Shown here: piece after piece, positions 32,296 through 41,563 of the stretch
Layout: each line of letters opens with the position of its first letter
Position numbering within the stretch: the stretch's first letter is position 1
Assembly: GCF_002099195.1 (NCBI RefSeq)
Contig: NZ_NBYX01000011.1
Location: 186,001-250,000, forward strand
From: Burkholderia puraquae
Lineage (GTDB): Bacteria > Pseudomonadota > Gammaproteobacteria > Burkholderiales > Burkholderiaceae
DNA: 64,000 nt
Direction of reading: 5' to 3'
The notes under the pieces: generated by a model
Told to the model about the DNA's origin: nothing
The model's database searches: none
What the model saw: the letters and a program-made list of their open reading frames with translations, nothing else
Position numbers and translations under genes: made by a program

Positions 32296-33414
32296 ATGAA
32301 CCAACCGAACGGGCGGGCCGACCGGCTTGCCGTACCGCTTGCCGCACTGCTTGCCTGCGCGGCGCTGCCCGCCTTCGCACAATCGAGCGTGACGCTCTAC
32401 GGCCGCGTCGACACCGCGATCGAATACGCGAACGCCGGGCCGAACCACGTGACGCGCATGGGCAGCGGCAACCTGTTCGCATCGCAGTGGGGGCTGAAGG
32501 GCGTCGAGGATCTCGGCGGCGGCTACGCGACGATCTTCAAGCTGGAGGATGGCTTCAACGCGGGAAGCGGCGCGCTGTCGAACAGCAGCGCACTGTTCGG
32601 CCGCGAGGCATGGGTCGGCATCACGGGGCCGTTCGGCGGCGTGCAGTTCGGCGAGCTTTACACGATCCTGCACACGACGCTCGTCACGTACAGCCTGCCG
32701 GGCCTCGGCGCGGGGCTCGCCTGGGGCAACGCGACGAACAACTTCGTCGGGCCCGCGTTCCTGCGCGTGCGCAACTCGATGCGCTACACGTCGCCGCGTT
32801 ACGCGGGTTTCATGCTGCGGGCGATGGCCGCGCGCGGCACCAACGGCGCGGCCGGGCAGCCGGCGACGCTCGGCGACACATACGGCGTGGGGCTCAACTA
32901 CGTGCGCGGCGGCCTGTCGATCGACGTCGACACCATGCAGCAGAAGTTCAGCCCGGTCGCGGCATCCGCGCTCGGCGCCACGAGCCCGGCCGCGAACGGC
33001 AACTACACGCTGGGCGCGATTTCGTACGATTTCAGCGTCGTGAAGGTTGCCGCGCTGTACCTGCGCCATCGCGGCGGCCCCGACGTCGCGACCGCGATCG
33101 ACAGCCAGGGCGCGTATCCGCACAGCGACATCGTGGAGCTGAGCGCGACGGTGCCGATCGGGCGCGCGTCGCTGCTGCTGAGCGTCGGCCACTACCGCAA
33201 GGTCGCGGACAGCGACGGCAACGCCGATTCGTACGGCATCCGCTTCGACTATCCGCTGTCGAAGCGCACGGTGCTGTACACGGGCGCCGCGATGGTGCGC
33301 AACGGCGCGCATGCGCGCTTCGTCGTCAACGGCGCGGCGGGCGGCGGCGTCGCGGTTGCCAAGCCGGGCGCGACCGCCAGCTCGATCGTCGCGGGCATCC
33401 TCACGTCGTTCTGA
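32296..33414 (+). CDS. Gram-negative trimeric porin
   Basis: The product has 372 residues. A signal peptide of about 29 residues ends in LPAFA, and the mature protein starts QSSVTLYGRVD as in Burkholderia general porins. It continues with many alternating beta strands and the GSGNLFASQWGLKGVEDLGG region. It closes with a Phe at the C-terminus (ILTSF), the outer-membrane assembly signal. It forms a diffusion channel for small acids and is probably co-regulated with the divergent MFS gene. Confidence 0.92.
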   Translation: MNQPNGRADRLAVPLAALLACAALPAFAQSSVTLYGRVDTAIEYANAGPNHVTRMGSGNLFASQWGLKGVEDLGGGYATIFKLEDGFNAGSGALSNSSALFGREAWVGITGPFGGVQFGELYTILHTTLVTYSLPGLGAGLAWGNATNNFVGPAFLRVRNSMRYTSPRYAGFMLRAMAARGTNGAAGQPATLGDTYGVGLNYVRGGLSIDVDTMQQKFSPVAASALGATSPAANGNYTLGAISYDFSVVKVAALYLRHRGGPDVATAIDSQGAYPHSDIVELSATVPIGRASLLLSVGHYRKVADSDGNADSYGIRFDYPLSKRTVLYTGAAMVRNGAHARFVVNGAAGGGVAVAKPGATASSIVAGILTSF

Positions 33415-33458
33415 CCGTTTCGGCCGCCCCGCGCCCGTATGCGTGCCCGCTTGCGTCG

Positions 33459-34493
33459 TCAAGCGCAGGCGGGCGGCTGCGGCGCGAGCCATGCGTCGAA
33501 CGGCGCCAGCTCGCCGATGTTGAACAGTTCGAGCAGCAGCGCGCGCAGCCAGCGATGGCCGGGGTCGGCGTCGAAGCGCCGGTGCCAGTAGGCGTTGACG
33601 GCCCATTCGCCGGCGCCGGCGATCTCGTACAGCGCGCACGGCTGCCGCGCCGCGAACGTGATCGCGATCGTCTCCGGCAGGATCAGCGCATAGTCGCCGT
33701 CCTGCAGCAGCGCGGGCACCACCATGAAATCGGGTAGTGCCGCACGCACGCGCGGCATCAGCCCGTGCCGCTCCAGCAACTGCATCGATTGCGGATGCGA
33801 CGTGACCGCGACGAAGCGCAGCGTGTCGGGCGCCGCGCCATCGAGCACGTAATCGTCGGGCAGCCCGACGCGCTGCGCGGTGCGGCGCGGCATCAGCAGC
33901 ACGCAGCGCTCGTGCAGCAGCGCTGCGCGCTGGAAGTGGCTCGACGCGTCGGCGAAATGCCCGAGCGCGAAGTCGATACGCCCCGATTCGAGCGCGACGT
34001 TGAGCTGGCATTCGTCGACGTGCAGCGTCTCGATCACCGCGCCCGGCGCGCGACGGTCGAATTCGGCGAGCAGCGTCGGCAGGAACGCGCTCGCCGCGAA
34101 ATCGCTCATGTGCAGGCGGAACACGCGCTGCGTGCTGTCGGGCGTGAAGCGCGAGCCTTCGTCGAGCACGTGCTGCAGGATCGCGAGCGCCTTGTCGACC
34201 GACAGCGCGAGCCGCTGCGCGCGCGGCGTCGGCTCGACGCCGGTGCCGGTACGCACGAACAGCGCGTCGCGGAACATCAGCCGCAGCCGGCCGAGCGCGT
34301 AGCTGACGGACGGCTGCGTGACGCCGAGCCGCAGCGCGGCGCGGCCGACGTGCCGCTCCTCGTAGACCGCGCGAAACGTCTTCAGCAAGTTGAGATCGAG
34401 ATCCTGCACGCGCAGTTCGGACGGGTCGCCGTCGTGCGGCGCGGATTCGGCGCGGGCCGGGGCCGCCGGGCGGCCGGTTGCGGAGAGCGTCAT
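33459..34493 (-). CDS. LysR-family transcriptional regulator
   Basis: The product has 344 residues with a 30-residue hydrophilic N-terminal extension. The HTH reads NLLKTFRAVYEERHVGRAAL and RLGVTQPSVSYALGRLRLMF. The effector domain and the PGHRWLRALLLELF end resemble NodD-type LysR proteins. Its ATG overlaps the end of the AraC gene by four bases, so two regulators of different families are co-translated, which is unusual. Likely targets are the divergent dehydrogenase pair or the neighbouring porin. Confidence 0.9.
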   Translation of the reverse strand: MTLSATGRPAAPARAESAPHDGDPSELRVQDLDLNLLKTFRAVYEERHVGRAALRLGVTQPSVSYALGRLRLMFRDALFVRTGTGVEPTPRAQRLALSVDKALAILQHVLDEGSRFTPDSTQRVFRLHMSDFAASAFLPTLLAEFDRRAPGAVIETLHVDECQLNVALESGRIDFALGHFADASSHFQRAALLHERCVLLMPRRTAQRVGLPDDYVLDGAAPDTLRFVAVTSHPQSMQLLERHGLMPRVRAALPDFMVVPALLQDGDYALILPETIAITFAARQPCALYEIAGAGEWAVNAYWHRRFDADPGHRWLRALLLELFNIGELAPFDAWLAPQPPACA

Positions 34494-35464
34494 CGGGGTT
34501 GCCTCGCGGTGACGGAAGGCGCGTGGCCATAACGCCGCGCATACGCCTTCGCGAAATGGCCGAAGCCATGGATGCCGTGCGCGATCAGCACGTCGGTGAC
34601 GCTGCGCGCGTCGCCGTGTTGCAGCGCCGCGTGCACGGCGGCGAGCCGGCGCTCGCGCACATAGGCGGCCGGCGTGGTGTGCAGGAACGCGCGGAACGCG
34701 TGCTGCAGCGTGCGCGGCGCGACGCCCGCGACGGCCGCCAGCGCGGCGAGTGCGAGCGGTTCGCCGAGGTGCGCGTTGACGTGATCGCACGCATGTCGCA
34801 CGTAGGCTGGCAGCGGCGGCGTGCCGCGCGCGAGCGCATCGCTGTACGAATGCGGCAGGTGCGTGAGCAGCAGCGACATCAGCCACGCGGTGAGATCGGC
34901 GCCGAAGGCCGTCGCGGCCGTGCCGATGGCCGGCTGCGCGCCGAGCCGGCACAGGTACTCGAAGGTCGGCGGCACGAGCGCCGCGCCCGCGCCGGCACCG
35001 CCGGCCGCGAGATCGAACTGCAGCGGCCGCGTGAGCGTGGCCTGCAGCATGTCCTGCAGCTTGCATTCGAGCGCGCCGCGTTCGAGCCGCAGCACGAGGT
35101 TGCGGCAATCGGGGCTGGTGCTCAGGCGGCTCGCGAGTGCGGGCGACGACACCGTCAGCTCGCCGGGGCCGGTGCGCGCGACGACGCTGCCGGCCTGCAG
35201 CTCGCATGCGCCGGCGAGCGTCAGCCTGAACAGGAAGTGGCCGGTATCGCCGCCGAAATCGATGCGCGTTTCGCGGCCGTAGCAGAGTTCGAGCAGCGCG
35301 CCGTGATGCAGCGGCACTTCATACAGCTCCGCATGAAACGGATCGCGGCCGTGCGCGGCCATCCGGTGCGGCCCGAGCCGGTGCGCGACCGCGCGTTCGA
35401 CTTCGTCGGGGGCGTGCAGCGTGCCGAGCCGGTTCGGCGCATGGCGGGAAAGGGCGATATCCAT
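34490..35464 (-). CDS. AraC-family transcriptional regulator
   Basis: The product has 324 residues. The N-terminal domain (about 20-190) is of the AraC-binding-like type (LLELCYGRETRIDFGG). The HTH pair is at about 225-315: EPLALAALAAVAGVAPRTLQHAF and VTDVLIAHGIHGFGHFAKAYARRYG. It is divergent from the opine-dehydrogenase-like gene (149-base gap) and first in an operon with the LysR gene. It probably activates the dehydrogenase pair. Confidence 0.9.
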   Translation of the reverse strand: MDIALSRHAPNRLGTLHAPDEVERAVAHRLGPHRMAAHGRDPFHAELYEVPLHHGALLELCYGRETRIDFGGDTGHFLFRLTLAGACELQAGSVVARTGPGELTVSSPALASRLSTSPDCRNLVLRLERGALECKLQDMLQATLTRPLQFDLAAGGAGAGAALVPPTFEYLCRLGAQPAIGTAATAFGADLTAWLMSLLLTHLPHSYSDALARGTPPLPAYVRHACDHVNAHLGEPLALAALAAVAGVAPRTLQHAFRAFLHTTPAAYVRERRLAAVHAALQHGDARSVTDVLIAHGIHGFGHFAKAYARRYGHAPSVTARQPR

Positions 35465-35613
35465 TCATGGACCTCGTAACGGGTGCAGGGGCGCGGCGGC
35501 CTGCGCATCGCCGCGATTGCGTTGCGCGAACGGGCGTGCCGTTGCGCGTTTTGAAGCGACGCGGTGGAGGCGGCCGCGTAGTCTCGGAGGCACTCAATCA
35601 CCGGGAGAAGACG

Positions 35614-36729
35614 ATGAAGGTAAGTGTTCTGGGCGGCGGCCACGGCTGCCATGCGGCGGCCATCGACCTGCTCGAGAAGGGCCACGACGTGACGTGGTGG
35701 CGGCGCGACCGCGAGCCGCATGCGCGGCTGCGCGAACTCGGCGTGCTGAACGTGACCGACTATCGCGGCAAGCGCGCGGTGCCGCTCGGCGATGCGCCCG
35801 GCGCGATCCGCCTGACCGGCGATCTCGCGGCGGCACTGCGCGGCGCGCAGCTTGTCGTGGTGCCGCTGCCTTCCACGTCGCACGATGCGCTCGCCGCGCA
35901 GGTCGCGCCCTTGCTGGAGGACGGCCAGGTCGTGTTCCTGCCGCCCGGCACGTTCGGCAGCGTCGTATTCGCGCAGGCGGCGGCCGCCGCCGGCAACCGT
36001 TCGCGCGTCGCATTCGCCGAGACGGGCACGCTGCCGTACCTGGTGCGCAAGCATGGCGACAACGAGGTCGTGATTAGCGCCTACGCGACGCGCTTGCCGA
36101 CCGGCATATTGCCGGCGAATGCGGCCGGCTGGGCGTTCGACGTGCTGCGCGCGGGCTATCCGTCGGTTGAACCGGTCGAGGATGCGTTGTCCGGCGCGTT
36201 GATGAACGCGGGGCCCGTGATCCACCCGCCGCTGATCCTGATGAATGCCGGGCCGCTCGAACACTTCGACGCGTGGGATATCCACAACGAAGGCACACAG
36301 CCGTCGATCCGCCGCGTGACGAACGCGCTGGATGCCGAACGCATCGCGGTGCGCGAAGCGCTCGGCTACCGGGCGCCGCATTTCCCGCTCGCGGATCACT
36401 ACGGGACGGAAGGCGACGAATGGATGTACGGGCGCGGCGCGCACGGCAAGCTGACCGATAGCGGCGACTGGCGCGAGAAGATCGATCTGCGCGCGCATCG
36501 CTACATGCTCGAGGACACCCGGCTCGGGCTGTCGTTCATCGTGTCGTGCGGGCGCTGGGCCGGTGTGCCGACGCCCGTCGCGCAGGGGCTGCTGAGCATC
36601 GCGAGCGCGGTCGCGGTGCGCGACCTGTATGCGGAAGGCCGCACGCTGGAGCGGCTTGGGCTGGCGGCGCTGTCGAAGGACGCGATGCGCGCGCTGCTCG
36701 ACGCGGGCGTCGCGGGAGTTTCAGCATGA
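35614..36729 (+). CDS. NAD/NADP octopine/nopaline dehydrogenase-family protein
   Basis: The product has 371 residues from ATG 35614 (GGGAGAAG in front). The Rossmann motif KVSVLGGGHGCHAAAI leads, followed by an ODH-type helical domain (GALMNAGPVIHPPLILMNAG, with catalytic-type His and Asp in the HFDAWDIHNEG segment). The family joins or splits amino acids and 2-oxo acids (opines). It could instead oxidise a hydroxy-acid or betaine, as distant relatives do. Its end overlaps the next gene by four bases (ATGA). Confidence 0.82.
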   Translation: MKVSVLGGGHGCHAAAIDLLEKGHDVTWWRRDREPHARLRELGVLNVTDYRGKRAVPLGDAPGAIRLTGDLAAALRGAQLVVVPLPSTSHDALAAQVAPLLEDGQVVFLPPGTFGSVVFAQAAAAAGNRSRVAFAETGTLPYLVRKHGDNEVVISAYATRLPTGILPANAAGWAFDVLRAGYPSVEPVEDALSGALMNAGPVIHPPLILMNAGPLEHFDAWDIHNEGTQPSIRRVTNALDAERIAVREALGYRAPHFPLADHYGTEGDEWMYGRGAHGKLTDSGDWREKIDLRAHRYMLEDTRLGLSFIVSCGRWAGVPTPVAQGLLSIASAVAVRDLYAEGRTLERLGLAALSKDAMRALLDAGVAGVSA

Positions 36730-37736
36730 GCACGGCCGCCGAGGTGACGCGCGTGCACGTGCTCGGCGCGGGGCGCATGGGGCAGGGGATCGCGCTCGTG
36801 TTCGCGTTTGCCGGGATCGACGTGACGCTGATCGACTTCAAGCGGCGCGATGCGGCTGGCCGAAGCGCCTTCGACGATCGCACGCGCGACGAGATCGCAC
36901 GGCCGCTGCACGCGCAGGTCGCGCTCGGCCGAATCGATGCCGCGCAGGCCGATGCGGTCGTCGCGCGCATCGCGATCGTCGCGCGGGACGGCGGTGCCGA
37001 AGCCGTGCGCGATGCAGACGTCGTGTTCGAGGCACTGCCCGAAGTGCTCGACGCGAAGGCCGACGCGTTGCGCTGGCTCGGCGAGCATGTCGACGCGCAG
37101 GCAACGATTGCGTCGACTACCTCGACGTTCGTCGTCACCGAATTGCAGCGGCATGTCGCGCACCCGGAACGGATGCTGAACGCGCACTGGCTGAATCCCG
37201 CGCTGCTGATGCCGCTCGTCGAGATCAGCCGCAGCGATGCAACCGACCAGCCGGTGGTCGACGCGCTCGCCGCGCTGCTCGAACGCGTCGGCAAGAAGCC
37301 GGTGATCTGCGGGCCGGCGCCCGGCTACATCGTGCCGCGCATCCAGGCGCTCGCGATGAACGAGGCCGCGCGGATGGTCGAGGAAGGCGTCGCGAGCGCG
37401 GAGGATATCGACACGGCCATCCGCACGGGCTTCGGCCCGCGCTTTGCGGTGCTCGGGCTGCTCGAATTCATCGACTGGGGCGGCTGCGACATCCTGTACT
37501 ACGCGTCGAAGTACCTGGCCGGCGAGATCGGCCCGCGCTTCGCGCCGGCCGCGAGTGTCGTGCGCAACATGGAAACCGGGCGCGATGGCGTGCGCACGGG
37601 CGCGGGCTTCCACGACTATGCCAACGTGGATGTGCCCGCGTACATGCGGCAGCGGCTCGGCGAATTCGCGCAGCTGCTCGATCACCTGGGACTGGCGCCG
37701 GTGTTCGACGGCGCGCGGCGCAACCAGGGCGCGTAG
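36726..37736 (+). CDS. 3-hydroxyacyl-CoA / L-carnitine dehydrogenase-like protein
   Basis: The product has 336 residues. The N-terminal Rossmann fold (VHVLGAGRMGQGIALVFAFA) and catalytic region (STTSTFVVTELQRH, RMLNAHWLNPALLMPLVEI with the His) match the 3-hydroxyacyl-CoA dehydrogenase superfamily. The C-terminal domain reads GYIVPRIQALAMNEAARMVEEG. The length and single C-terminal domain also fit L-carnitine 3-dehydrogenase-like enzymes. It is co-translated with the ODH-like gene. The substrate is unknown; a 3-hydroxy acid is the obvious class. Confidence 0.85.
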   Translation: MSTAAEVTRVHVLGAGRMGQGIALVFAFAGIDVTLIDFKRRDAAGRSAFDDRTRDEIARPLHAQVALGRIDAAQADAVVARIAIVARDGGAEAVRDADVVFEALPEVLDAKADALRWLGEHVDAQATIASTTSTFVVTELQRHVAHPERMLNAHWLNPALLMPLVEISRSDATDQPVVDALAALLERVGKKPVICGPAPGYIVPRIQALAMNEAARMVEEGVASAEDIDTAIRTGFGPRFAVLGLLEFIDWGGCDILYYASKYLAGEIGPRFAPAASVVRNMETGRDGVRTGAGFHDYANVDVPAYMRQRLGEFAQLLDHLGLAPVFDGARRNQGA

Positions 37737-37864
37737 CCCGGACGTCGCGGCTGCGTGCGCTCGCGGTGCCGCGCAGGCGTGCATGTGGCGCCGTGAACCG
37801 GTGTGTCGCTCATCCGCCTGCAAGGGCAATGGCACGGGCGTGGCGGCCGGCGAGGGCCGCGTGC

Positions 37865-39202
37865 TCATGCCGTATCGCCGCGCGTGCCGGCCGCCGGTGC
37901 GGCACGCGTCTCGCGCATCACGCACAGCGTCGCGACGGTCACGAGGCCGAGCGCGATGAGGAACAGCGATACGGGCCACGACGCGTGATAGCGCGCGAGC
38001 AGCGCGGTTGCGATCAGCGGCGACATCCCGCCCGCGAAGATCGACGCGACTTCGTGCCCGAGCGCGACGCCCGAGTAGCGCACCTCGGTGCTGAACAGCT
38101 CGCCGACGAGCGCGGGCAGCGTGCCGATCATCGCGCCGTGGCTCACGGCCGTGCCGACCGTGAGCGCGAGCCACACGAGCGGCGTCGCGCGCGTGTCGAG
38201 CAGCCAGAAGAACGGGAACGCGCACGCGACGAGGCTCAGCGCGCCGATCAGGTACACGGGCTTGCGGCCGATCCGGTCGGACAGCCGGCCCCACGCGAGC
38301 ATCGCGCCCATCTCGACGATCATCGCGACCATCACGCCGGTCAGCATCACGCCGTTCGGGATGCCGACGTATTTGCCGTAGACGAGCGAGAACGCGAGGA
38401 AGATGTACGCGCCGCCGTTCTCGGCCACGCGCAGCCCCATCGCGAGCAGGATTTCCTTCGGATGGCGGCGGAGGCATTCGACGATCGGCAGGTGCGTGTG
38501 CGCGCCGCGCTTGCCGGCCTGCTCGAAGTCGCGGCTTTCCGGCAGATGGCGGCGGATGTAGATGCCGATCGCGAAGATCACGACGCTCGCAAGGAACGGC
38601 AGCCGCCAGCCCCACGTGCGGAATGCGTCGTCCGGCAGCGCCTGCGCGGCGAGAAACGCGGCCGACGACAGCACGAAGCCGCCGCCCACGCCGAGCTGGC
38701 TCCATGCGGCGTAGTAGCCGCGCTGTTCCGGCGGCGCGTTTTCGCTGATCATCAGCACGCCGCCGCCCCATTCGCCGCCGGACGCGATGCCTTGCAGCAG
38801 GCGCAGCACGACGAGCGCGGCCGGCGCCCACACGCCGACCTGCGCATAGGTCGGCAGCAGGCCGATCGCGAAGGTCGACGCGCCCATGATCAGCAGCGTC
38901 CACACGAGCGACGCCTTGCGCCCGTAACGATCGCCGACGTGGCCGAACACGATCCCGCCGAGCGGCCGCGCGACGAACCCGAGCGCGAAGGCCGCGAACG
39001 CGGCGAGGCTGCCCGCGAGCGGCGACGCACCGGGCGGGAAGAATACATGACCGAACACGAGGGCGGCGGCCGTGCCGTACACGAAAAAGTCGTACCACTC
39101 CATCGCGTTGCCGGCGACGGAGGCGATGACGATCCGGCGCAGTTGCCGGTCGGCGAGCGGCCGGGCGGCGCTCGGGGATTGCACGGTGTCGGTCGGGTAC
39201 AT
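37865..39202 (-). CDS. MHS-family MFS transporter (proline/betaine or organic-acid:H+ symporter type)
   Basis: The product has 445 residues from ATG 39202. It is a metabolite:H+ symporter-type MFS with NAMEWYDFFVYGTAAALVFG, RPLGGIVFGHVGDRYGRKASL and LRLLQGIASGGEWGGG, and twelve membrane segments. Family substrates include proline, glycine betaine, citrate, alpha-ketoglutarate and shikimate. It lies between the dehydrogenase pair and the ABC/oxidase operon, 166 bases after the latter's last gene, and may serve either pathway. Confidence 0.9.
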   Translation of the reverse strand: MYPTDTVQSPSAARPLADRQLRRIVIASVAGNAMEWYDFFVYGTAAALVFGHVFFPPGASPLAGSLAAFAAFALGFVARPLGGIVFGHVGDRYGRKASLVWTLLIMGASTFAIGLLPTYAQVGVWAPAALVVLRLLQGIASGGEWGGGVLMISENAPPEQRGYYAAWSQLGVGGGFVLSSAAFLAAQALPDDAFRTWGWRLPFLASVVIFAIGIYIRRHLPESRDFEQAGKRGAHTHLPIVECLRRHPKEILLAMGLRVAENGGAYIFLAFSLVYGKYVGIPNGVMLTGVMVAMIVEMGAMLAWGRLSDRIGRKPVYLIGALSLVACAFPFFWLLDTRATPLVWLALTVGTAVSHGAMIGTLPALVGELFSTEVRYSGVALGHEVASIFAGGMSPLIATALLARYHASWPVSLFLIALGLVTVATLCVMRETRAAPAAGTRGDTA

Positions 39203-39368
39203 GGCGGACTCTGAAGGGGGAGGCAGGCGCGTGCCGTCTTTGCAGCACTGCGGGCTAGTGTTGTCGGCACCGCGCCCCCGGTCAAATCCGCAGAAAAAGG
39301 GGAGTGTCATCACTCCGGCTGATGATGGGCGTGCGGCGCGCGACCCTGCCCGCGCGCCCGGCACGCCA

Positions 39369-40415
39369 TTACCGCTCGATCTGCCGGTTCCAGCGCGTAT
39401 CCCACTGCGCGCGGCGCGCGTTGATCGCCGCCCAGTCGACCACCGTCACCTTGCGCACGAGGTCGTCGACGTTGCCGAGGCTCTGCTGCATCGCGGCGGG
39501 CATCTTCGCGAGGCGGTTGGTCGGGATCTGCTTGCCGGCCTCGGCTGCCTTCGTCTGCGCGGGCGCGGACAGCAGGAACTGCGCGAGCTTCTGCGCCAGC
39601 TGCGGATCGGGATTGTTCGCGACCACGCACAGGTCGACGAGCAGCAGCACGGGGCCTTCCTTCGGGTTCGCGTACGCGACCGGGATGCCCTTGTCCTGCA
39701 GGTCGCCGACGCCGGTCGGCGTGAGCGGGAACAGGCCGGCTTCGCCGGTCTGCACCATCTCGGAGATCTTCGCCGAGTTCGGGATGTACTCGACGACGTT
39801 CGGCCCGACCGTGCTCGCCCACTTGCTGAAGCCGGGCTCGACGTTCTGCTCGCTGCCGCCGAGCAGCCGGTTGATCGCGAGGAAGCCATGCAGCCCGAAC
39901 GTGCTGCTCGACGCCGACTGGAACACGACCTTGCCCTTGTATTTCGGATCGGCGAAATCCATCCACGACGTCGGCGGCGCCCAGCCCTTTTCCGCGAACA
40001 GCTTCTTGTTGTATGCGATGCCGGTCATCCCGAGCTGTACGCCCGCGCCGACGTCGTCCTTCATCCGAGCGAACGGGTACAGCTCCTTCAGCACCGGCGA
40101 ATCGTCGAGCTTCTGGCACACGCCGAGGCTGACCGCGCGCGCCATCACGCCGTCGTCGAGGAACGCGACGTGGATCTGCGGCTTGTTGCGGTTCGCGAGC
40201 AGCTTCGCGAGCACGTCCGACGACGTGCCGGGCACGACGACGACCTTCACGTTGTTCGCCTTCTCGAAGTCGGGCAGCACCTGGCTCGTATAGGCCTTTT
40301 CCATCGGGCCGCCGTTCATGCCGACGTAGATCGTCTTCGTTTGGGCGAACGCGGGCGCACTCGCGCCTGCGATGCAGAGGGCGGCGGCGGCCGCGATCGT
40401 TCCGGGCAGTTTCAC
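39369..40415 (-). CDS. ABC transporter periplasmic substrate-binding protein (PotD/AfuA type)
   Basis: The product has 348 residues from a GTG start at 40415, with AGGAG in front; no ATG fits. The signal peptide ends in ASAPAFA. The mature protein begins QTKTIYVGMNGGPMEKAY and has two lobes typical of the Pot/iron-type binding proteins (GMTGIAYNKKLFAEKG, NPKEGPVLLLVDLCVVANN). It is last in the operon. Its GTG overlaps the stop of the DAO-type oxidase gene (GTGA). It binds the compound that the operon imports and oxidises. Confidence 0.9.
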   Translation of the reverse strand: MKLPGTIAAAAALCIAGASAPAFAQTKTIYVGMNGGPMEKAYTSQVLPDFEKANNVKVVVVPGTSSDVLAKLLANRNKPQIHVAFLDDGVMARAVSLGVCQKLDDSPVLKELYPFARMKDDVGAGVQLGMTGIAYNKKLFAEKGWAPPTSWMDFADPKYKGKVVFQSASSSTFGLHGFLAINRLLGGSEQNVEPGFSKWASTVGPNVVEYIPNSAKISEMVQTGEAGLFPLTPTGVGDLQDKGIPVAYANPKEGPVLLLVDLCVVANNPDPQLAQKLAQFLLSAPAQTKAAEAGKQIPTNRLAKMPAAMQQSLGNVDDLVRKVTVVDWAAINARRAQWDTRWNRQIER

Positions 40416-41563
40416 TTGTGGGTCTCCTCTTGACGGAAAGGGGCGGTCGGCGCGGCTTGCGGCGCAAAGCGGCCGATCGTGAATGCATCGAGTGGCGTGG
40501 CGGTTTCGCCGGTCGTGACGAGATCGGCGAGCACGTCGCCGACGCCCGGCGCGAGCAGGAAGCCGCCGCCGGAAAAACCGAATGCGTGCAGCAGGCGCGG
40601 CGTCGTGCGGCTCGCGCCGATGATCGGGTTGTGGTCGGGCGTGCAGCCTTCGACGCCGCTCCACGTGCGGATCAGCAGCGCGTCGCGCAGCGCGGGCAGC
40701 AGCGCGCATGCGTCGCGCATCACCGCGCGCGTCGTATCGACCGACGGCTGGGCGAACTCGCCGTCGCCGCGGCCGCGCCCGCCGCCGATCACGCAGTTGC
40801 CGCGCGCGACCTGCCGCGCGTACACGCCGCCGCCGTAGACGCCGAGGTTGTGCGTGATGAACGGCGGCAGCGGCTCGGTCACCCACATGTTCGGGTAGAT
40901 CGGCTCCATCGGCACGGCTTCGCCGAACCGTTCGGCGATGGTGTTCGCCCAGGCGCCGGCCGAATTGATCAGCCACGTCGACGTGCACGCGCGGCCGCCT
41001 GCGTGAAAGTGGAAGCGCGTGCCGTCGTGGTGAACGTCGCCGACCGGCGTGTGCTCGAACACGTCGGCGCCCGCCGCGCGGGCCGCGCGCGCGAACGCGG
41101 GCGACACGAGGCGCGGGTTCGCATGGCCGTCGGTCACGCACAGCGAACCGCCGAGCGCTGCGCGGCCGAGCCACGGATAGCGGCGGCGGAACGCGTCACC
41201 GCGCATCACCTGCAGCGGCAGGCCGTGCTCGCCGGCGAGCGCGGCGTACGCGTCGAGCGCGTCGAGATCGGTGTCGCTGCGCGCGAGCCGCAAGTGGCCC
41301 GACACGACGAATTCGCCGTCGACGCCGATCAGCTCGGGCAGGCGATCCCAGATGCGCCGCGCGCGCAGCGCAAGCGGCAGTTGCTCGGCCGGGCGGCCCT
41401 GGCAGCGTACGCCGCCGTAGTTCACGCCGCTCGCCTGCGCGCCGCAGTCGCGCCGCTCGAACAGCCCGACGCGCAGGCCGCGTCGCGTCAGCGCCAGCGC
41501 GGCCGATGCGCCGACGAGGCCGCCGCCGACGATCGCGACGTCGTAATGCCGGATCTCACTCAT
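40412..41563 (-). CDS. FAD-dependent oxidase, DAO type (opine/amine oxidase beta-like subunit)
   Basis: The product has 383 residues. The FAD motif is DVAIVGGGLVGASAALALTR, with the D-amino-acid-oxidase fold through SGVEGCTPDHNPIIGASR and GGGFLLAPGVGDVLADLV. It is the substrate-oxidising subunit in three-part enzymes such as octopine oxidase OoxB, HcnC and hydroxyproline dehydrogenase. It overlaps both neighbours (8 bases upstream, 4 downstream). A secondary amine or N-substituted amino acid is the expected substrate. Confidence 0.88.
   Translation of the reverse strand: MSEIRHYDVAIVGGGLVGASAALALTRRGLRVGLFERRDCGAQASGVNYGGVRCQGRPAEQLPLALRARRIWDRLPELIGVDGEFVVSGHLRLARSDTDLDALDAYAALAGEHGLPLQVMRGDAFRRRYPWLGRAALGGSLCVTDGHANPRLVSPAFARAARAAGADVFEHTPVGDVHHDGTRFHFHAGGRACTSTWLINSAGAWANTIAERFGEAVPMEPIYPNMWVTEPLPPFITHNLGVYGGGVYARQVARGNCVIGGGRGRGDGEFAQPSVDTTRAVMRDACALLPALRDALLIRTWSGVEGCTPDHNPIIGASRTTPRLLHAFGFSGGGFLLAPGVGDVLADLVTTGETATPLDAFTIGRFAPQAAPTAPFRQEETHK

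Noticed and set aside
30487..34569. A 1360-codon open frame on the minus strand
   Set aside because: It contains the MFS gene in frame (30487-31884) and then runs antisense to the porin and through regulator genes out of frame. Only the MFS part has recognisable protein features. High GC lengthens stop-free runs.
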